The position numbers and the translations under genes were made by a program. Positions 10,596 to 22,089 of a stretch of 64,000 nt of DNA are shown here, piece by piece. The notes under the pieces were generated by a model that had not been told where the DNA came from, made no database searches, and saw only the letters and a program-made list of their open reading frames with translations. The stretch covers positions 62,001 to 126,000 of the forward strand of contig NZ_BNAU01000003.1 in the NCBI RefSeq assembly GCF_014653945.1. Direction: 5' to 3'. Every line of letters begins with the position of its first letter. The first letter of the stretch is position 1. This stretch comes from Amycolatopsis deserti. Lineage in GTDB: Bacteria; Actinomycetota; Actinomycetes; Mycobacteriales; Pseudonocardiaceae.

Positions 10596-12300
10596 ACACC
10601 AGCGGCAGTCGCAGGGCGGCCGGCGCCCCGGCCGGCACCGCCGGGTTCTCAGGCGCGACCGGCTTGATCCGCTGGTAGCCCTGCGACTGGTCCGGCCGCT
10701 GGTCCGCCTCGCCCTTGTTGGGCCAGAACGAGAACGCGCGCTCGGCCTGCGCGGTGATCGTCAGCGACGGGTTCACGCCGAGGTTCGCGGTGATCGCGGT
10801 GCCGTCCACGATGGACAGTCCGGGGTAGCCGAACACCCGGTGGTACGGGTCGATCACCCCGTCCTCGGCGCTGGTGCCGATCGGCGCGCCGCCGATGAAG
10901 TGCGCGGTGAGCGGGATGTCGAAGACCTCGCCCCAGGTGCCGCCCGCGATGCCGTCGATGTGCTTGGCGGTCAGCTCGTTGGCCTGGTGCCCGGCCGGGA
11001 TGAACGACGGGTTCGGCTCGCCGTGCCCCTGCTTCGACGTGTACTTGCGCCGCCCGAACAGGCCGCGCTTGGTGTAGGTGGTGATCGAGTTGTCCAGGCT
11101 CTGCATCACCAGCAGGATCACGGTCCGCTCGCTCCACCGGTACCCGTTGAGCAGCTTCGCGCTCTGCACCGGGTGCTTGGCCAGGAACCGCACCGCCTGC
11201 AGCCAGCGCGGCGCCGGCGCGGACCCGTCGGTGGCGATCGTCTGCAGCAGGCTCATCGCGTTGCTGCCCTTGCCGTAGCGCACCGGCTCGATGTGGGTGG
11301 ACTCGTCGGGGTGGAACGACGACGTGATCGCCACACCCTTGCTGAAGTCGCGCTCCGGGTCCACGGTCGGGCGGCCCGCGCCGATGATGGCCTCGGAGTT
11401 GGTGCGGGTCAGCTCACCCAGCCGCGGCGACAGCCGGGGCAGCACGCCCTGGTCGCGCATCTCGTGCAGCAGCCGCTGTGTGCCCCAGGTGCCCGCGGCC
11501 AGCACGACCTGCCCGGCCGTGAGCGTGGTGCGGAACCGCTTCGACCGGGTGCCGGTCTTGCGGACGTCGACCTCGAACGAGCCGTCCCCACGCGGGCGGA
11601 CGGCGGTGACCGTGGTGAGCGGGATGACCTTCGCGCCGCCCTGTTCGGCGAGGTACAGGTAGTTCTTGACCAGCGTGTTCTTCGCCCCGACCCGGCAGCC
11701 GGTCATGCACGAGCCGCACTCGGTGCAGCCCGTCCGCTCCGGCCCGGCCCCGCCGAAGTACGGGTCCGGCACCCGCTCGCCCGGCTTGTCGAAGAACACC
11801 CCGACCGGCGTCGGGTGGTAGCTGTCGGCCACGCCCATCTCGGCGGCGACCTTCTGGATGACCTCGTCCGACGGCGTGACCGTCGGGTTCGTGACCACCC
11901 CGAGCATCCGGCTGGCCTGGTCGTAGTAGGGCGCCAGCTCGGACTCCCAGTCGGTGATGTGCGCCCACTGTTTGTCCTGGTAGAACGGCTTGAGCGGGCG
12001 GTACAGCGTGTTGGCGTAGACCAGGGAGCCACCGCCCACCCCGGCGCCGGCCAGGATCATCACGTCGCGGAGCAGGTGGATCCGCTGGATGCCGAAGCAG
12101 CCCAGCGCGGGCGCCCACAGGTAGCGCTTGAGGTCCCAGGACGTCTTGGCGAACTCGTCGTCGGCGAACCTTCGGCCCGCCTCCACGACGGCCACCCGGT
12201 AGCCCTTCTCGGTCAGCCGGAGCGCGGCGACGCTGCCGCCGAACCCCGATCCGACCACGATGACGTCATAGTCAGCCGCATTGCTGTTACGCGTGGTCAC
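10567..12300 (-). CDS. choD: GMC-family oxidoreductase, ChoD (Rv3409c)-like
   Basis: A 577-aa flavoenzyme. The N-terminal FAD-binding Rossmann motif is DVIVVGSGFGGSVAALRLTE. A cysteine cluster CTECGSCMTGCRVGAKN (about residues 190-206) is characteristic of the mycobacterial cholesterol-oxidase-like ChoD subgroup. The C-terminal GMC region includes HFIGGAPIGTSAEDGVID and DGTAITANLGVNPSLTITAQ. The natural substrate of this subgroup is not settled, since genuine cholesterol oxidation is disputed for Rv3409c. The gene starts at a GTG and diverges from the HAD operon. In mycobacteria choD directly follows guaB3; here the 5-kb HAD operon lies between them. Confidence 0.9.
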
Positions 12301-12443
12301 AGGTAAAGCGTAACCACCACCACAGGGTTCTGACCAGTAGTAAGTTACCGATCAGTTCGGGCAACCTCCCGGCGGTTCGTAACGTATCTCGCCCAGCCGA
12401 GTGATTATCGTTGTAAATCACATCACATTCTGGGGAGACCGCT

Positions 12444-15056
12444 TTGTCGCTACCACCCTCGCTCGACCGGGTCCGCCGGATGATCGCCGACGGCTCGTGC
12501 GCCGCGCTGTCACTCGACGTCTTCGACACCATCCTGTGGCGGCGCACCCCCCGGCCCACCGACGTGTTCGCCGTGCTGGGGGCGCGGCTCGTGCGCGACG
12601 GCCGGTGCCCGGACTGGGTCACGCCGGCCGCGTTCCGGCGCATGCGGATCGTCGCGGAGCAGCGGGCGCGGGACAGCGACGAGGCCCTGGGCACCGAGGT
12701 GTCGCTGTCCGACATCTGGCAGCACATGCCGCTTCAGATCTTCGGTGCCGAGCTGCCCGAACTGGTCCGCGCCGAGGTGACCTGCGAGCGCGACTTCACC
12801 GTGCCCGACCTCGACATCGCCGAACTGGTCGAACTCGCCGCCAAGCACCACGTGCCGACCGTGCTGGTGTCGGACACCTACTTCACCGAGGAGCACCTGG
12901 CCGAGCTGCTGGACCGCCCCGGCCTGGGCGCGCTGCGCGAGGCCCGCATCTTCCGCTCCCACCAGCACGGGCTGGACAAGGCGTCCGGGCTGTGGGAGAT
13001 CGTCCTGGACAACCTCGGCGTGCACCCCGAGCAGGTGGTGCACATCGGGGACAACGTGGTCGCCGACATCGAGGTGCCGCGGGAGCTGGGCATCCGGACC
13101 GTGTACTACGAGCGCCTGGACGAGGAGTTCCTCGCCGTGCTGGAGCGGGAACGCGAACCGCTCGGCCTGGAGGACCCGCTGGGCGAGCACCTGGACACCG
13201 ACCAGGGCGACTACGGCATCACGAGCCTGCGGGCGAAGACCCTCCAGCGGGTCGACCCGGCGGCGCCGACGCCGGTGCGCACCGCGTGGCGGTACGGCGC
13301 GTCGGTACTCGGGCCGGTGCTGACCGGGTTCGCCGAATGGGTCGCGCTGCGCGCCCACCAGTCCGGCGTCTCCGTGCTGTGGTGCCCGATGCGCGAGGGA
13401 ACCCTGCTCTCCGCGCTGATCAACAACGCCGCGCAGGCCCGCGGCTGGGACGTCGAGGCCCGGCCGGTCTGGCTGTCCCGGCACGTCACCTCGCTGGCCG
13501 CGCTCGACCCGGCGGACGCGGACTCGCTGCGCCAGTTCATCGAGCAACGCCACGGGCTCACCGTCCGCCAGCTCATGCAGGCCCTGCACCTGCGGCCCGG
13601 GGACGTGCCGCCGCTGGCCGAGATGCTGGACACGGTCCTGGACAACGACCGCGAGATCGGCCTGGTCACCGACGTGCTGACCGAGACCGCCCACCTGCGC
13701 AACCGGCTCACCGTCACGGTCACCCGCATCCGCGAGCGCGTGCTCGGCGAGCTGCGCCGCGCCGGGATGCTGGAGCAGCCCGAGCCGGCACTGGTCGACC
13801 TCGGCTGGGGCGGCACCATCCAGTACTACCTGGGCAAACTCCTCGACGTGGCCGGCACCGGAGCCCGCCCGGCCGGCTTCTACCTCGCCACCGACGACCG
13901 GTCGACCCGCGTGTACCGGGCGGGGCTGCGCATCGAGGGGTACCTGAGCCGGGGCGGGCAGCCGCCGGAGATCGCGCGGACCGTCAGCCGCAGCCCGGAG
14001 GTGCTGGAGCAGTCGGTCAACGACTTCTGCGGCTCGCTGCTGGACTTCTCCGACGACGGCTCGCCCGTGCTCGGCCCGGCCTCCGATGGCGAGGCCCAGC
14101 TGGCGCAGCGGCACGCGGTGCAGGACGGCATCCGCGAGTTCCAGGCCCAGTGGAACCGCTACGCGAGCGACGGCTGGCCGGACCTGACCGGCACCGCGCG
14201 GCACCGGCTGGCGAACATCCTGGTGTCCGCGCTGAAGGCGCCCACCGCCGCGGAGGCCGCGGTGTTCGGCAACTGGGCGCACGAGGACAACTACGGATCC
14301 GCGCTGATCACCCGGGTCGTGCCGGAGGACCTGGTGCCCGCGATCCCCTACCTGTCCCCCGCCGACCTGGCCGATCTGACCATGCGCGACGCGTTCTGGC
14401 CCGCCCTGCTCGCGGCCTCGGACACCCGCCTGGCCGCCGGGGCACGCGCGCTCGCCGAGCGGCAGGTGGACCCGGACCTCTTCGAGCCGTCCGACGATCC
14501 GGCCGAGACCCGGCTGTCCTTCCGCACCGGCGACGGCGAATGGCACGACGGCCCGCGCCGCCGGGTCCGGATCAACCACAACGGACTGTCGTTCGCGCGG
14601 CTGGACTTCCGCTCGGCCGACGTCACCGAGGTGGCGCTCGCGGTGCCCGGACGGCCCGCGCTGGTGCGGATCGACTGGGTCGAGGTCAAGGCGATCGTGC
14701 CCGGTCAGAGCGTGCCGCGCGTGGAGCGCTGGGAGCACCCCGAGGACTTCGCCGGGCTGATCCACGCCGCCTGCCGGTGGCTGGGCGGCACGCTGTTCGA
14801 GTTCGAGGCCGACGAGGGTGCGGTGTGGTTCCCGGTCGCCGCCCGGTTCGGCGCGCCGGTGACGTCCGGGCAGGTGACGGTCGCCTTCGCGATGCTGCCG
14901 AAGTCGCGGACCGGGCTGGGCGTCCGCCCGCCGTCGGCGCCGCGGCTGACCCGCGCGAAGAGCCGGGTGCGCGAGGAGCTGCGCACGCACGGGCCGGTCG
15001 GACTGGCCACATCGGCGGCGCGCATCGCCGTGCGGCAGTTGCGGAGCGGCAAGTGA
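12444..15056 (+). CDS. Large HAD-superfamily protein (COG5610-like), first gene of a glycoconjugate-type operon
   Basis: An 870-aa cytoplasmic protein. Residues about 18-235 form a HAD phosphatase-like domain: motif I LSLDVFDTILWRR, motif II VLVSDTYF, a motif III Lys in HGLDKASGLW and motif IV HIGDNVVADIEVPRELGI. Residues 235-870 form a large second region with no recognised fold, containing VLWCPMREGTLLSALINNAA and LVDLGWGGTIQYYLGKLLD, as in big HAD proteins found near glycosyltransferases. The TTG start at 12444 follows a good GGGGAG. The +2 acid of motif I is Phe (DVF), so phosphatase activity is uncertain. The stop overlaps the next start as GTGA. Confidence 0.88.
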   Translation: MSLPPSLDRVRRMIADGSCAALSLDVFDTILWRRTPRPTDVFAVLGARLVRDGRCPDWVTPAAFRRMRIVAEQRARDSDEALGTEVSLSDIWQHMPLQIFGAELPELVRAEVTCERDFTVPDLDIAELVELAAKHHVPTVLVSDTYFTEEHLAELLDRPGLGALREARIFRSHQHGLDKASGLWEIVLDNLGVHPEQVVHIGDNVVADIEVPRELGIRTVYYERLDEEFLAVLEREREPLGLEDPLGEHLDTDQGDYGITSLRAKTLQRVDPAAPTPVRTAWRYGASVLGPVLTGFAEWVALRAHQSGVSVLWCPMREGTLLSALINNAAQARGWDVEARPVWLSRHVTSLAALDPADADSLRQFIEQRHGLTVRQLMQALHLRPGDVPPLAEMLDTVLDNDREIGLVTDVLTETAHLRNRLTVTVTRIRERVLGELRRAGMLEQPEPALVDLGWGGTIQYYLGKLLDVAGTGARPAGFYLATDDRSTRVYRAGLRIEGYLSRGGQPPEIARTVSRSPEVLEQSVNDFCGSLLDFSDDGSPVLGPASDGEAQLAQRHAVQDGIREFQAQWNRYASDGWPDLTGTARHRLANILVSALKAPTAAEAAVFGNWAHEDNYGSALITRVVPEDLVPAIPYLSPADLADLTMRDAFWPALLAASDTRLAAGARALAERQVDPDLFEPSDDPAETRLSFRTGDGEWHDGPRRRVRINHNGLSFARLDFRSADVTEVALAVPGRPALVRIDWVEVKAIVPGQSVPRVERWEHPEDFAGLIHAACRWLGGTLFEFEADEGAVWFPVAARFGAPVTSGQVTVAFAMLPKSRTGLGVRPPSAPRLTRAKSRVREELRTHGPVGLATSAARIAVRQLRSGK

Positions 15057-16048
15057 ACGACTACGGCACCCGCACCGACCCGCACGCCCAGGCCCGCGCC
15101 GCCCGCCAGGCGCCCCTGCTGCTGCATTCGCTGTCCTGCTTCCGGGAGATCTTCGAGGTCGTCTACGCGCACCACCCGATCTCCACGGTGGTCGAGGTCG
15201 GCGTCGAGTCCGGGCAGGTCAGCGGCATCTACACGGAGCTGGGCGCCCGCGCGGTGTACTGCGTGGACCCGGCCCCGACCGACAGCCTGCGAGCCGCGCT
15301 GGCCGAGAACCCGGCCCTGCACCTGGTCGAGGACCGCTCCCCGGACGTGCTGCCGAACCTCCCGATCGCGGACCTCTACGTCCTGGACGGCGACCACAAC
15401 TACGCCACCGTGCACGCCGAACTGGCCTGGGTGCTGACGAACGCGCGGGACGCCGTGGTCGTGCTGCACGACCTGCTGTGGCCGTGCTCGCGGCGGGACC
15501 AGTACTACCTGCCGTCCCGGCTCGCGCCGGAGGAGCGCCATCCGTCCAGTTCGGAGGGTCCGACCGTGTGGCACGACGAGCTGACCCGCGCCGGGTTCGT
15601 CGGCCTGGGCGCGTTCACCTGCGCCCAGGAGGCCGGCGGTGAGCGCAACGGGGTGCTCACCGCGGTCGAGGACGCGCTGGCCGAGGGCTGGCAGCTGGCG
15701 ATGATCCCGGCGATCTTCGGCGTCGGCGTCGTGTCGCGGGACGAGGCGCTGATGGACGCGCTGCGGCCCTACCGCGACTCGCGGCTGCTCTACACGATGG
15801 AGAACAACCGCATCGCGCTCTACACCCGGTTGCTGCAACTGCAGTTCGAGATGGTGGCGCACGCGGAGAACGCGGACGCGATGGCGGAGACGATCGCCCG
15901 GCAGCGCCGCGACCTCGACCGGCTCGCGACGGAGAGCGAAGACCTGCGGGCCGAGGCCGACGAACTGCGCCGGCAGAACGAACGGCTGCGGGCGATGCTC
16001 GACGAGCGCCCCGCGACACTCGCCGAGCGCGTCCTGCGACGGCAGTGA
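15053..16048 (+). CDS. SAM-dependent methyltransferase with C-terminal coiled coil
   Basis: A 331-aa protein with a class I methyltransferase core: motif I VVEVGVESGQVSGIY, the acidic residue in YCVDPAP and the Methyltransf_24-type DLYVLDGDHNYATVHAEL. From about residue 265 the protein becomes a heptad-rich coiled coil (AETIARQRRDLDRLATESED onward) with a basic end, suggesting oligomerisation or docking to a partner. The GTG start (15053) overlaps the stop of the HAD gene. The next gene starts in the same GTGA manner. Sugar or small-molecule O-methylation in a surface-polymer pathway is the inferred role. Confidence 0.9.
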   Translation: MNDYGTRTDPHAQARAARQAPLLLHSLSCFREIFEVVYAHHPISTVVEVGVESGQVSGIYTELGARAVYCVDPAPTDSLRAALAENPALHLVEDRSPDVLPNLPIADLYVLDGDHNYATVHAELAWVLTNARDAVVVLHDLLWPCSRRDQYYLPSRLAPEERHPSSSEGPTVWHDELTRAGFVGLGAFTCAQEAGGERNGVLTAVEDALAEGWQLAMIPAIFGVGVVSRDEALMDALRPYRDSRLLYTMENNRIALYTRLLQLQFEMVAHAENADAMAETIARQRRDLDRLATESEDLRAEADELRRQNERLRAMLDERPATLAERVLRRQ

Positions 16049-17397
16049 ACCGGGGTCGCACCGCGACGATCGCGGCGAGCGTGGCCTGGGTGCTCGCCGC
16101 GACCTGGCTGCAGCTCATGCGCGGCCCGGGCCTGCGCGCCTACGACGTGGTGTGGGCGGAGGACGGCGGTGTCTTCCTGAACCAAGCGATGCGGCATTCC
16201 TTGTGGCACAACCTGGTCACGCCGCACGCCGGGTACCTGCAGGTGGTCGCCAAGCTGGTGGGGCAGCCGGTCGCGGCGTTGCCGCTGTCGTGGGCGGCGG
16301 CCGCGCTGGCGACGGGTGCGGCGCTGGTCGTCGCGCTGATCTCGCTGCTGGCGTGGTTCCACAGTGGACACGTGCTGCGGTCGACCTGGGCGCGGGTGCT
16401 GGTGACCGTGATCGTGCCACTGCTGCCGCAGGCCGGGTTCGAGGTGAACGCGGCGGTCAACGACCTGCACTGGTACCTGGCCTACGCGGCGTTCTGGGTG
16501 CTGCTGGCCCCGCCGCGGTCGCCGGCCGGGCAGGTGGGCTCGGCGGCGGTGGTGGCGCTGGCGGCGCTGTCCGATCCGCTGACCGCACTGGTGCTGCCGG
16601 CCGCGGTCGTCGGAATCGTGCGAGCACCCCGGCGGCCGGTGGCCTGCATCGCGCCGGCGGTGATGGTGGTGGCGCTGGCCGTCCAGGGCTGGGTGCACCT
16701 GACTCGCGCGGCCGGGTACCGGGCGAGTGAGACGGTGGCCGGTGAGCTGCCGTCGATCTACGGGCTGCGGGTGGTGCTGAGCGCGCTGACCGGCGACCGG
16801 TTGCTGGGGCCGGTGTACCAGGCGGCCGGGCTGGCGTTGGTGGCGGTGGTCGGCGTGGTGGTAACGCTGGCGGCGGCGCTGTTGCTGTGGCGCGCGGAGC
16901 GAGTGGCGCGGCAGGTCGCGGTGGTGGCTCTGGTGTGTTCGGTGGCGTACCTGGTGGTGCCGGTCGGGTTGCGCGGCACGGGCGGGTTCCTGGAGCGCGC
17001 GGAGTTCTCGCTGAACGGGTCGCGGTACACGGTCGTGCCGCTGCTGTTGTTCTGGGTCGCGGTGGCGGCGCTGCTGGACCGGTTGCGGCCGCGGGCGGTC
17101 GTCGGCGGGGCCGTCGCGGTGTTCCTGGGCGTGCAGGTGCTCGGCGACTGGGCTGGTTCGAGCGTGCGCACCGGCGGTCCGTCGTGGCGCGCTTCGGTGG
17201 CGCAGGCACGGGCGGCGTGCGCGGCACCGGTGCGTGCTCCGCAGCCGGTGCCGCTGGTCGCCGAGGAGGACGGCCGGTACGCCGCACCGATCGTCCCCGG
17301 CCCCGACGACGTCACGATCGTCGTCGCGCCGGTGCCCCCGCCCGGCGAGCCGCTGCTGTTCGCGGTGGTGGCGCCGTGCGCCGAGGTGCGGGGTTAG
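16045..17397 (+). CDS. Polytopic membrane protein, GT-C glycosyltransferase-like
   Basis: A 450-aa integral membrane protein with about ten hydrophobic segments. The first external loop carries an acidic motif, DVVWAEDGGVFLNQA, in the position where GT-C transferases using lipid-linked sugars have their catalytic acidic residues. The C-terminal 60 residues are hydrophilic and Pro-rich, with two isolated Cys. The GTG start overlaps the methyltransferase stop. Assignment to GT-C is inference from topology and the AEDG motif; an uncharacterised transporter or DUF2029-like protein is possible. It meets the guaB3 gene tail to tail with a 4-base overlap. Confidence 0.8.
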   Translation: MNRGRTATIAASVAWVLAATWLQLMRGPGLRAYDVVWAEDGGVFLNQAMRHSLWHNLVTPHAGYLQVVAKLVGQPVAALPLSWAAAALATGAALVVALISLLAWFHSGHVLRSTWARVLVTVIVPLLPQAGFEVNAAVNDLHWYLAYAAFWVLLAPPRSPAGQVGSAAVVALAALSDPLTALVLPAAVVGIVRAPRRPVACIAPAVMVVALAVQGWVHLTRAAGYRASETVAGELPSIYGLRVVLSALTGDRLLGPVYQAAGLALVAVVGVVVTLAAALLLWRAERVARQVAVVALVCSVAYLVVPVGLRGTGGFLERAEFSLNGSRYTVVPLLLFWVAVAALLDRLRPRAVVGGAVAVFLGVQVLGDWAGSSVRTGGPSWRASVAQARAACAAPVRAPQPVPLVAEEDGRYAAPIVPGPDDVTIVVAPVPPPGEPLLFAVVAPCAEVRG

Positions 17398-18527
17398 CCG
17401 CGGACCGACAGGCCCACGCGCTGGAACTCCTTCAGGTCCGAGTACCCCGTCTTGGCCATCGCGCGGCGCAGGGCTCCGAAGAGGTTGATCGCGCCTTCGG
17501 CGTCCGACGAAGGGCCGAACAGCAGCGTCTTCAGGTCCACCTCGATGTCCGGCCCGGCGGCGACCCGCGAGCGCGGCAGGTTCGGGTGCGCGGCGGCCGC
17601 GGTCCAGTACAGGCCGTGGCCGGGCGCCTCGGACGCCGCCGCCAGCGGGGCGCCCACCACCACGGCGTCGGCGCCGCACGCGATGGCCTTCGCGATGTCG
17701 CCCGAGCTGGTGATCCCGCCGTCGGCCAGGACGTGCACGTACCGGCCACCGGTCTCGTCCAGGTAGTCGCGCCGGGCGGCGGCCGCGTCGATGATCGCGG
17801 TCGCCATCGGCACGCCGATGCCCAGCACGCGGTCGGTGCTCGTCACGCCCGGCGTGTAGCCGTGGCCGACGATCACGCCCGCCGCGCCGGTGCGCATCAG
17901 GTGCATCGCGGTGCGGTAATCCGACACGCCGCCGGCGATCACCGGCACGTCCAGGCCACCGATGAAGTCCTTGAGGTCCAGCGGGTCGGCGTCGTCGTGG
18001 GCGACGTGCTCCGCGGAGATGATCGTGCCCTGCACGACCAGGATCTCGACCCCGGCCGCGATCAGGTGCGGCGTCAGCTCGGCCGCGCGCTGCGGGCTGA
18101 CCCGCGCCGCGACCGTCACGCCCGACTCGCGCACCCGCCGGATCGCCTCGGCCAGCAGCTCGGGCTGGACCGGCGCGGAGTGCAGCTCCTGCAGGGTCCG
18201 GACCAGCGCGGTGCGGTCCTCGTCCTTCGCGGCGTCCACCAGCCGGAGCAGCGCCTGCTCGGCGTTGGCGTGCCGGGCCCACAGGCCCTCGGCGTTGAGC
18301 ACGCCCAGCCCGCCCAGCTTGCCGACCTCGACCGCCGTCTCCGGGGACACCACCGCGTCAGTCGGGTGGGTGACCAGCGGGATGTCGAACCGGTAGGCGT
18401 CGATCTGCCACGCGGTGGACACGACCGCGGACGACCGGGTCCGCCGGGACGGGACGATCTCCACGTCATCGAGGTCGTACGCCCGCCGCGCGGTGCGTCC
18501 CATGCCGATCTCGACCAGATCGCGCAC
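17394..18527 (-). CDS. guaB3: GuaB3 family IMP dehydrogenase-related protein
   Basis: A 377-aa IMPDH-fold protein without CBS domains, the actinobacterial GuaB3 type (Rv3410c-like). It starts at a GTG and opens with VEIGMGRTARRAYDLDDVEI, then RRTRSSAVVSTAWQIDAYRF. The barrel keeps [20 protein letters not shown]. The IMPDH active-site loop Gly-Ser-Ile-Cys-Thr-Thr is not present; the equivalent stretch reads VIVGHGYTPGVTSTDRVLGI. GuaB3 proteins were long called IMP dehydrogenases but at least some reduce GMP to IMP, so GMP reductase activity is plausible. It follows guaB by about 75 bases on the same strand. Confidence 0.93.
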   Translation of the reverse strand: MRDLVEIGMGRTARRAYDLDDVEIVPSRRTRSSAVVSTAWQIDAYRFDIPLVTHPTDAVVSPETAVEVGKLGGLGVLNAEGLWARHANAEQALLRLVDAAKDEDRTALVRTLQELHSAPVQPELLAEAIRRVRESGVTVAARVSPQRAAELTPHLIAAGVEILVVQGTIISAEHVAHDDADPLDLKDFIGGLDVPVIAGGVSDYRTAMHLMRTGAAGVIVGHGYTPGVTSTDRVLGIGVPMATAIIDAAAARRDYLDETGGRYVHVLADGGITSSGDIAKAIACGADAVVVGAPLAAASEAPGHGLYWTAAAAHPNLPRSRVAAGPDIEVDLKTLLFGPSSDAEGAINLFGALRRAMAKTGYSDLKEFQRVGLSVRG

Positions 18528-18602
18528 GTCAGGTCCCTTCTCGCCGCCAGTAGTGACGGCCCCATTGTCGCTAGGCCATCGGTGTGACCTGCGCGCAGGG
18601 GG

Positions 18603-20668
<2,066 letters not shown>

Positions 20669-20683
20669 CCGAATCGCACGAGG

Positions 20684-20710
20684 AGGCCCGGCCCGGGTGG
20701 CCGGGCCTTC
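20684..20710 (+). terminator. Terminator of the DUF5319 gene
   Basis: A 10-bp perfect stem, AGGCCCGGCC (20684-20693)/GGCCGGGCCT (20699-20708), with a five-base loop lies 15 bases after the stop codon. The T tract is very short. Confidence 0.7.
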
Positions 20711-21122
20711 GCCATGTCCGGGGGCTGTGGAGGGCGGTGGCTCTGAGCAGGGCAGTCCCCGCGGCCGGGGCGCCCGGCGGAGCGACTCCGGCGGTCGGCG
20801 AGGGCGGCAGCGGGGCGTTCCTACCTCGGCGCACGGCCGCCATCGGCGGCGCCCCTGAGCTGGGCCTTCATCACGTTCGGGCACGCGGCGGAGCCCCCGG
20901 CCGCGTGAAGCAGCCCTCGCCCGCGCGGGAGGCGCAGGGCAGGCGGGCCGTCCGACGGTGGCCCGGCTCCCTTCTCACGGGACGCGAGGCCGGCTTCAGC
21001 CGGCGCCCCGCGGCGCCGCCGGCTGAAGGGGCCCAGCCTCGGCCACGGGACGGGCGGCCCTCACAGCTCAGGGCCGCTCCGCGGGCCGTCCGCCATCTGT
21101 CCGGCCGCCGCCCGTGGGCATG
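20711..21122. other. Gene-free, hairpin-rich region between convergent DUF5319 and rsdA genes
   Basis: About 410 bases without a convincing gene. The most notable structure is a perfect 12-bp inverted repeat, CTTCAGCCGGCG (20994-21005)/CGCCGGCTGAAG (21017-21028), with an 11-base loop. Further short GC-rich dyads flank it, for example CGGCCCT/AGGGCCG at about 21055-21080. The few open frames look like ordinary GC-rich shadow frames. The region could hold a structured RNA or repeated palindromes. Confidence 0.6.
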
Positions 21123-21152
21123 AAAAAAGCCCGGCCGCTCCCGGCCGGGCCT
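21123..21152 (-). terminator. Terminator of the sigD-rsdA operon
   Basis: Read on the minus strand, a perfect GC stem (GCCCGGCCG/CGGCCGGGC, loop of four) is followed by six T residues, directly downstream of the rsdA stop codon. Confidence 0.9.
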
Positions 21153-21162
21153 TCCCCACGAA

Positions 21163-22089
21163 TCAGTTCGAGCTGGTGCCCGTGTCCACCCCGGCCGGCG
21201 CCTGGCCCGTGCCCGAGTCCGGCGTGTCGTACCGCACGGTGCTGCCCGACGTGCCGTCACCCGGGGCGGTCGTGCTGCTGTCCGTCGTCGAGCTCGGGGA
21301 CGGCGTGCTGCTCTCCGACGGGGTCGGCGTGGTGGTCTGCTGCGGGCTCGTCGTGGTCGGCGAGCTCGGCGACTTCGTCGAGCTCGGCGGCGGCAGCGCG
21401 GCCGAGGTCGGCAGCGACGTCGGCGGGTTCGGCGTGGTCGTGGTGGAGTCCGGCAGCATCGAGGCGAGCTGCTGGTGCTCGGCCATCAGCTGGCTGAGGT
21501 TCTCCTCCTCGGTGACCTGGCTCAGCTTCGCGGCGGCCTCGGCCAGCGCCTGCTGCGCCTCGGCGATCCGGCCCTGGGACAGGGCGATGCTGGCCTGCTG
21601 CAGGTCGATGCGGGCCGCGGAGGCGGCCTCGACCGACCGCGCGTGGTCGGCGTAGAGCACCTTCGTCAGGCCCCACAGCGTGTCGCCGGGCTGGGCGTCC
21701 CGCGCGGCGATGCTGGTGCCGGTGAACCCGATGGCGAGGACGGCGGCGGCGGTGGCGACCGGCACGAGCAGGCGGCGACGGCGCGCCCGCTGCCCGTGGC
21801 GGCGGGCCAGCGCGGCCGTCTTGATCGTGGTGACCGCGGTGTCGGTGTCGATGAGCTCGGCGAGCGGCTCGCTGTCGATGTCGCGCCGCCAGGACAGCAG
21901 CAGCGCGTTGAGCTCCTGGTCGCCCAGGTCGTCGGCGATGCCGGGGTCGGACCCGCCCAGCGAGTCCAGCAGACCGTCGTCCGCGCGGATCGCGGTGAGG
22001 TCGGCCTCGAACTCGGCCTGCGACGAACTCATGGTCGACTCGAACTCCAGCTCGTCGAGCTCACGTCTGACGTCTTCGCGATCGGTCAC
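21163..22089 (-). CDS. rsdA: Anti-sigma-D factor, RsdA-like
   Basis: A 308-aa membrane protein. The N-terminal cytoplasmic part carries the sigma-binding segment LNALLLSWRRDIDSEP followed by LAELIDTDTAV, as in RsdA (Rv3413c); it is not a zinc anti-sigma domain. An RRRR basic stretch precedes one membrane helix (LLVPVATAAAVLAIGFTG, about residues 107-124). The extracytoplasmic half has a helical region (residues 150-210) and then a long Thr/Ser/Pro-rich tail, probably spanning the cell wall. The GTG start follows the sigD stop codon directly (TGAGTG), so the two are coupled. RsdA-type factors release SigD after regulated proteolysis. Confidence 0.93.
   Translation of the reverse strand: MTDREDVRRELDELEFESTMSSSQAEFEADLTAIRADDGLLDSLGGSDPGIADDLGDQELNALLLSWRRDIDSEPLAELIDTDTAVTTIKTAALARRHGQRARRRRLLVPVATAAAVLAIGFTGTSIAARDAQPGDTLWGLTKVLYADHARSVEAASAARIDLQQASIALSQGRIAEAQQALAEAAAKLSQVTEEENLSQLMAEHQQLASMLPDSTTTTPNPPTSLPTSAALPPPSSTKSPSSPTTTSPQQTTTPTPSESSTPSPSSTTDSSTTAPGDGTSGSTVRYDTPDSGTGQAPAGVDTGTSSN

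Noticed and set aside
12401-16048. A 1215-codon plus-strand open frame across the HAD and methyltransferase genes
   Set aside because: Only its last third (from 15053) is a real gene; the earlier part is an Arg/Ala-rich shadow of the HAD gene in another frame.
21120-21497. Plus-strand ORF starting ATGAAAAAAGCCCGG
   Set aside because: Its start is the rsdA terminator and the rest is the shadow of rsdA.
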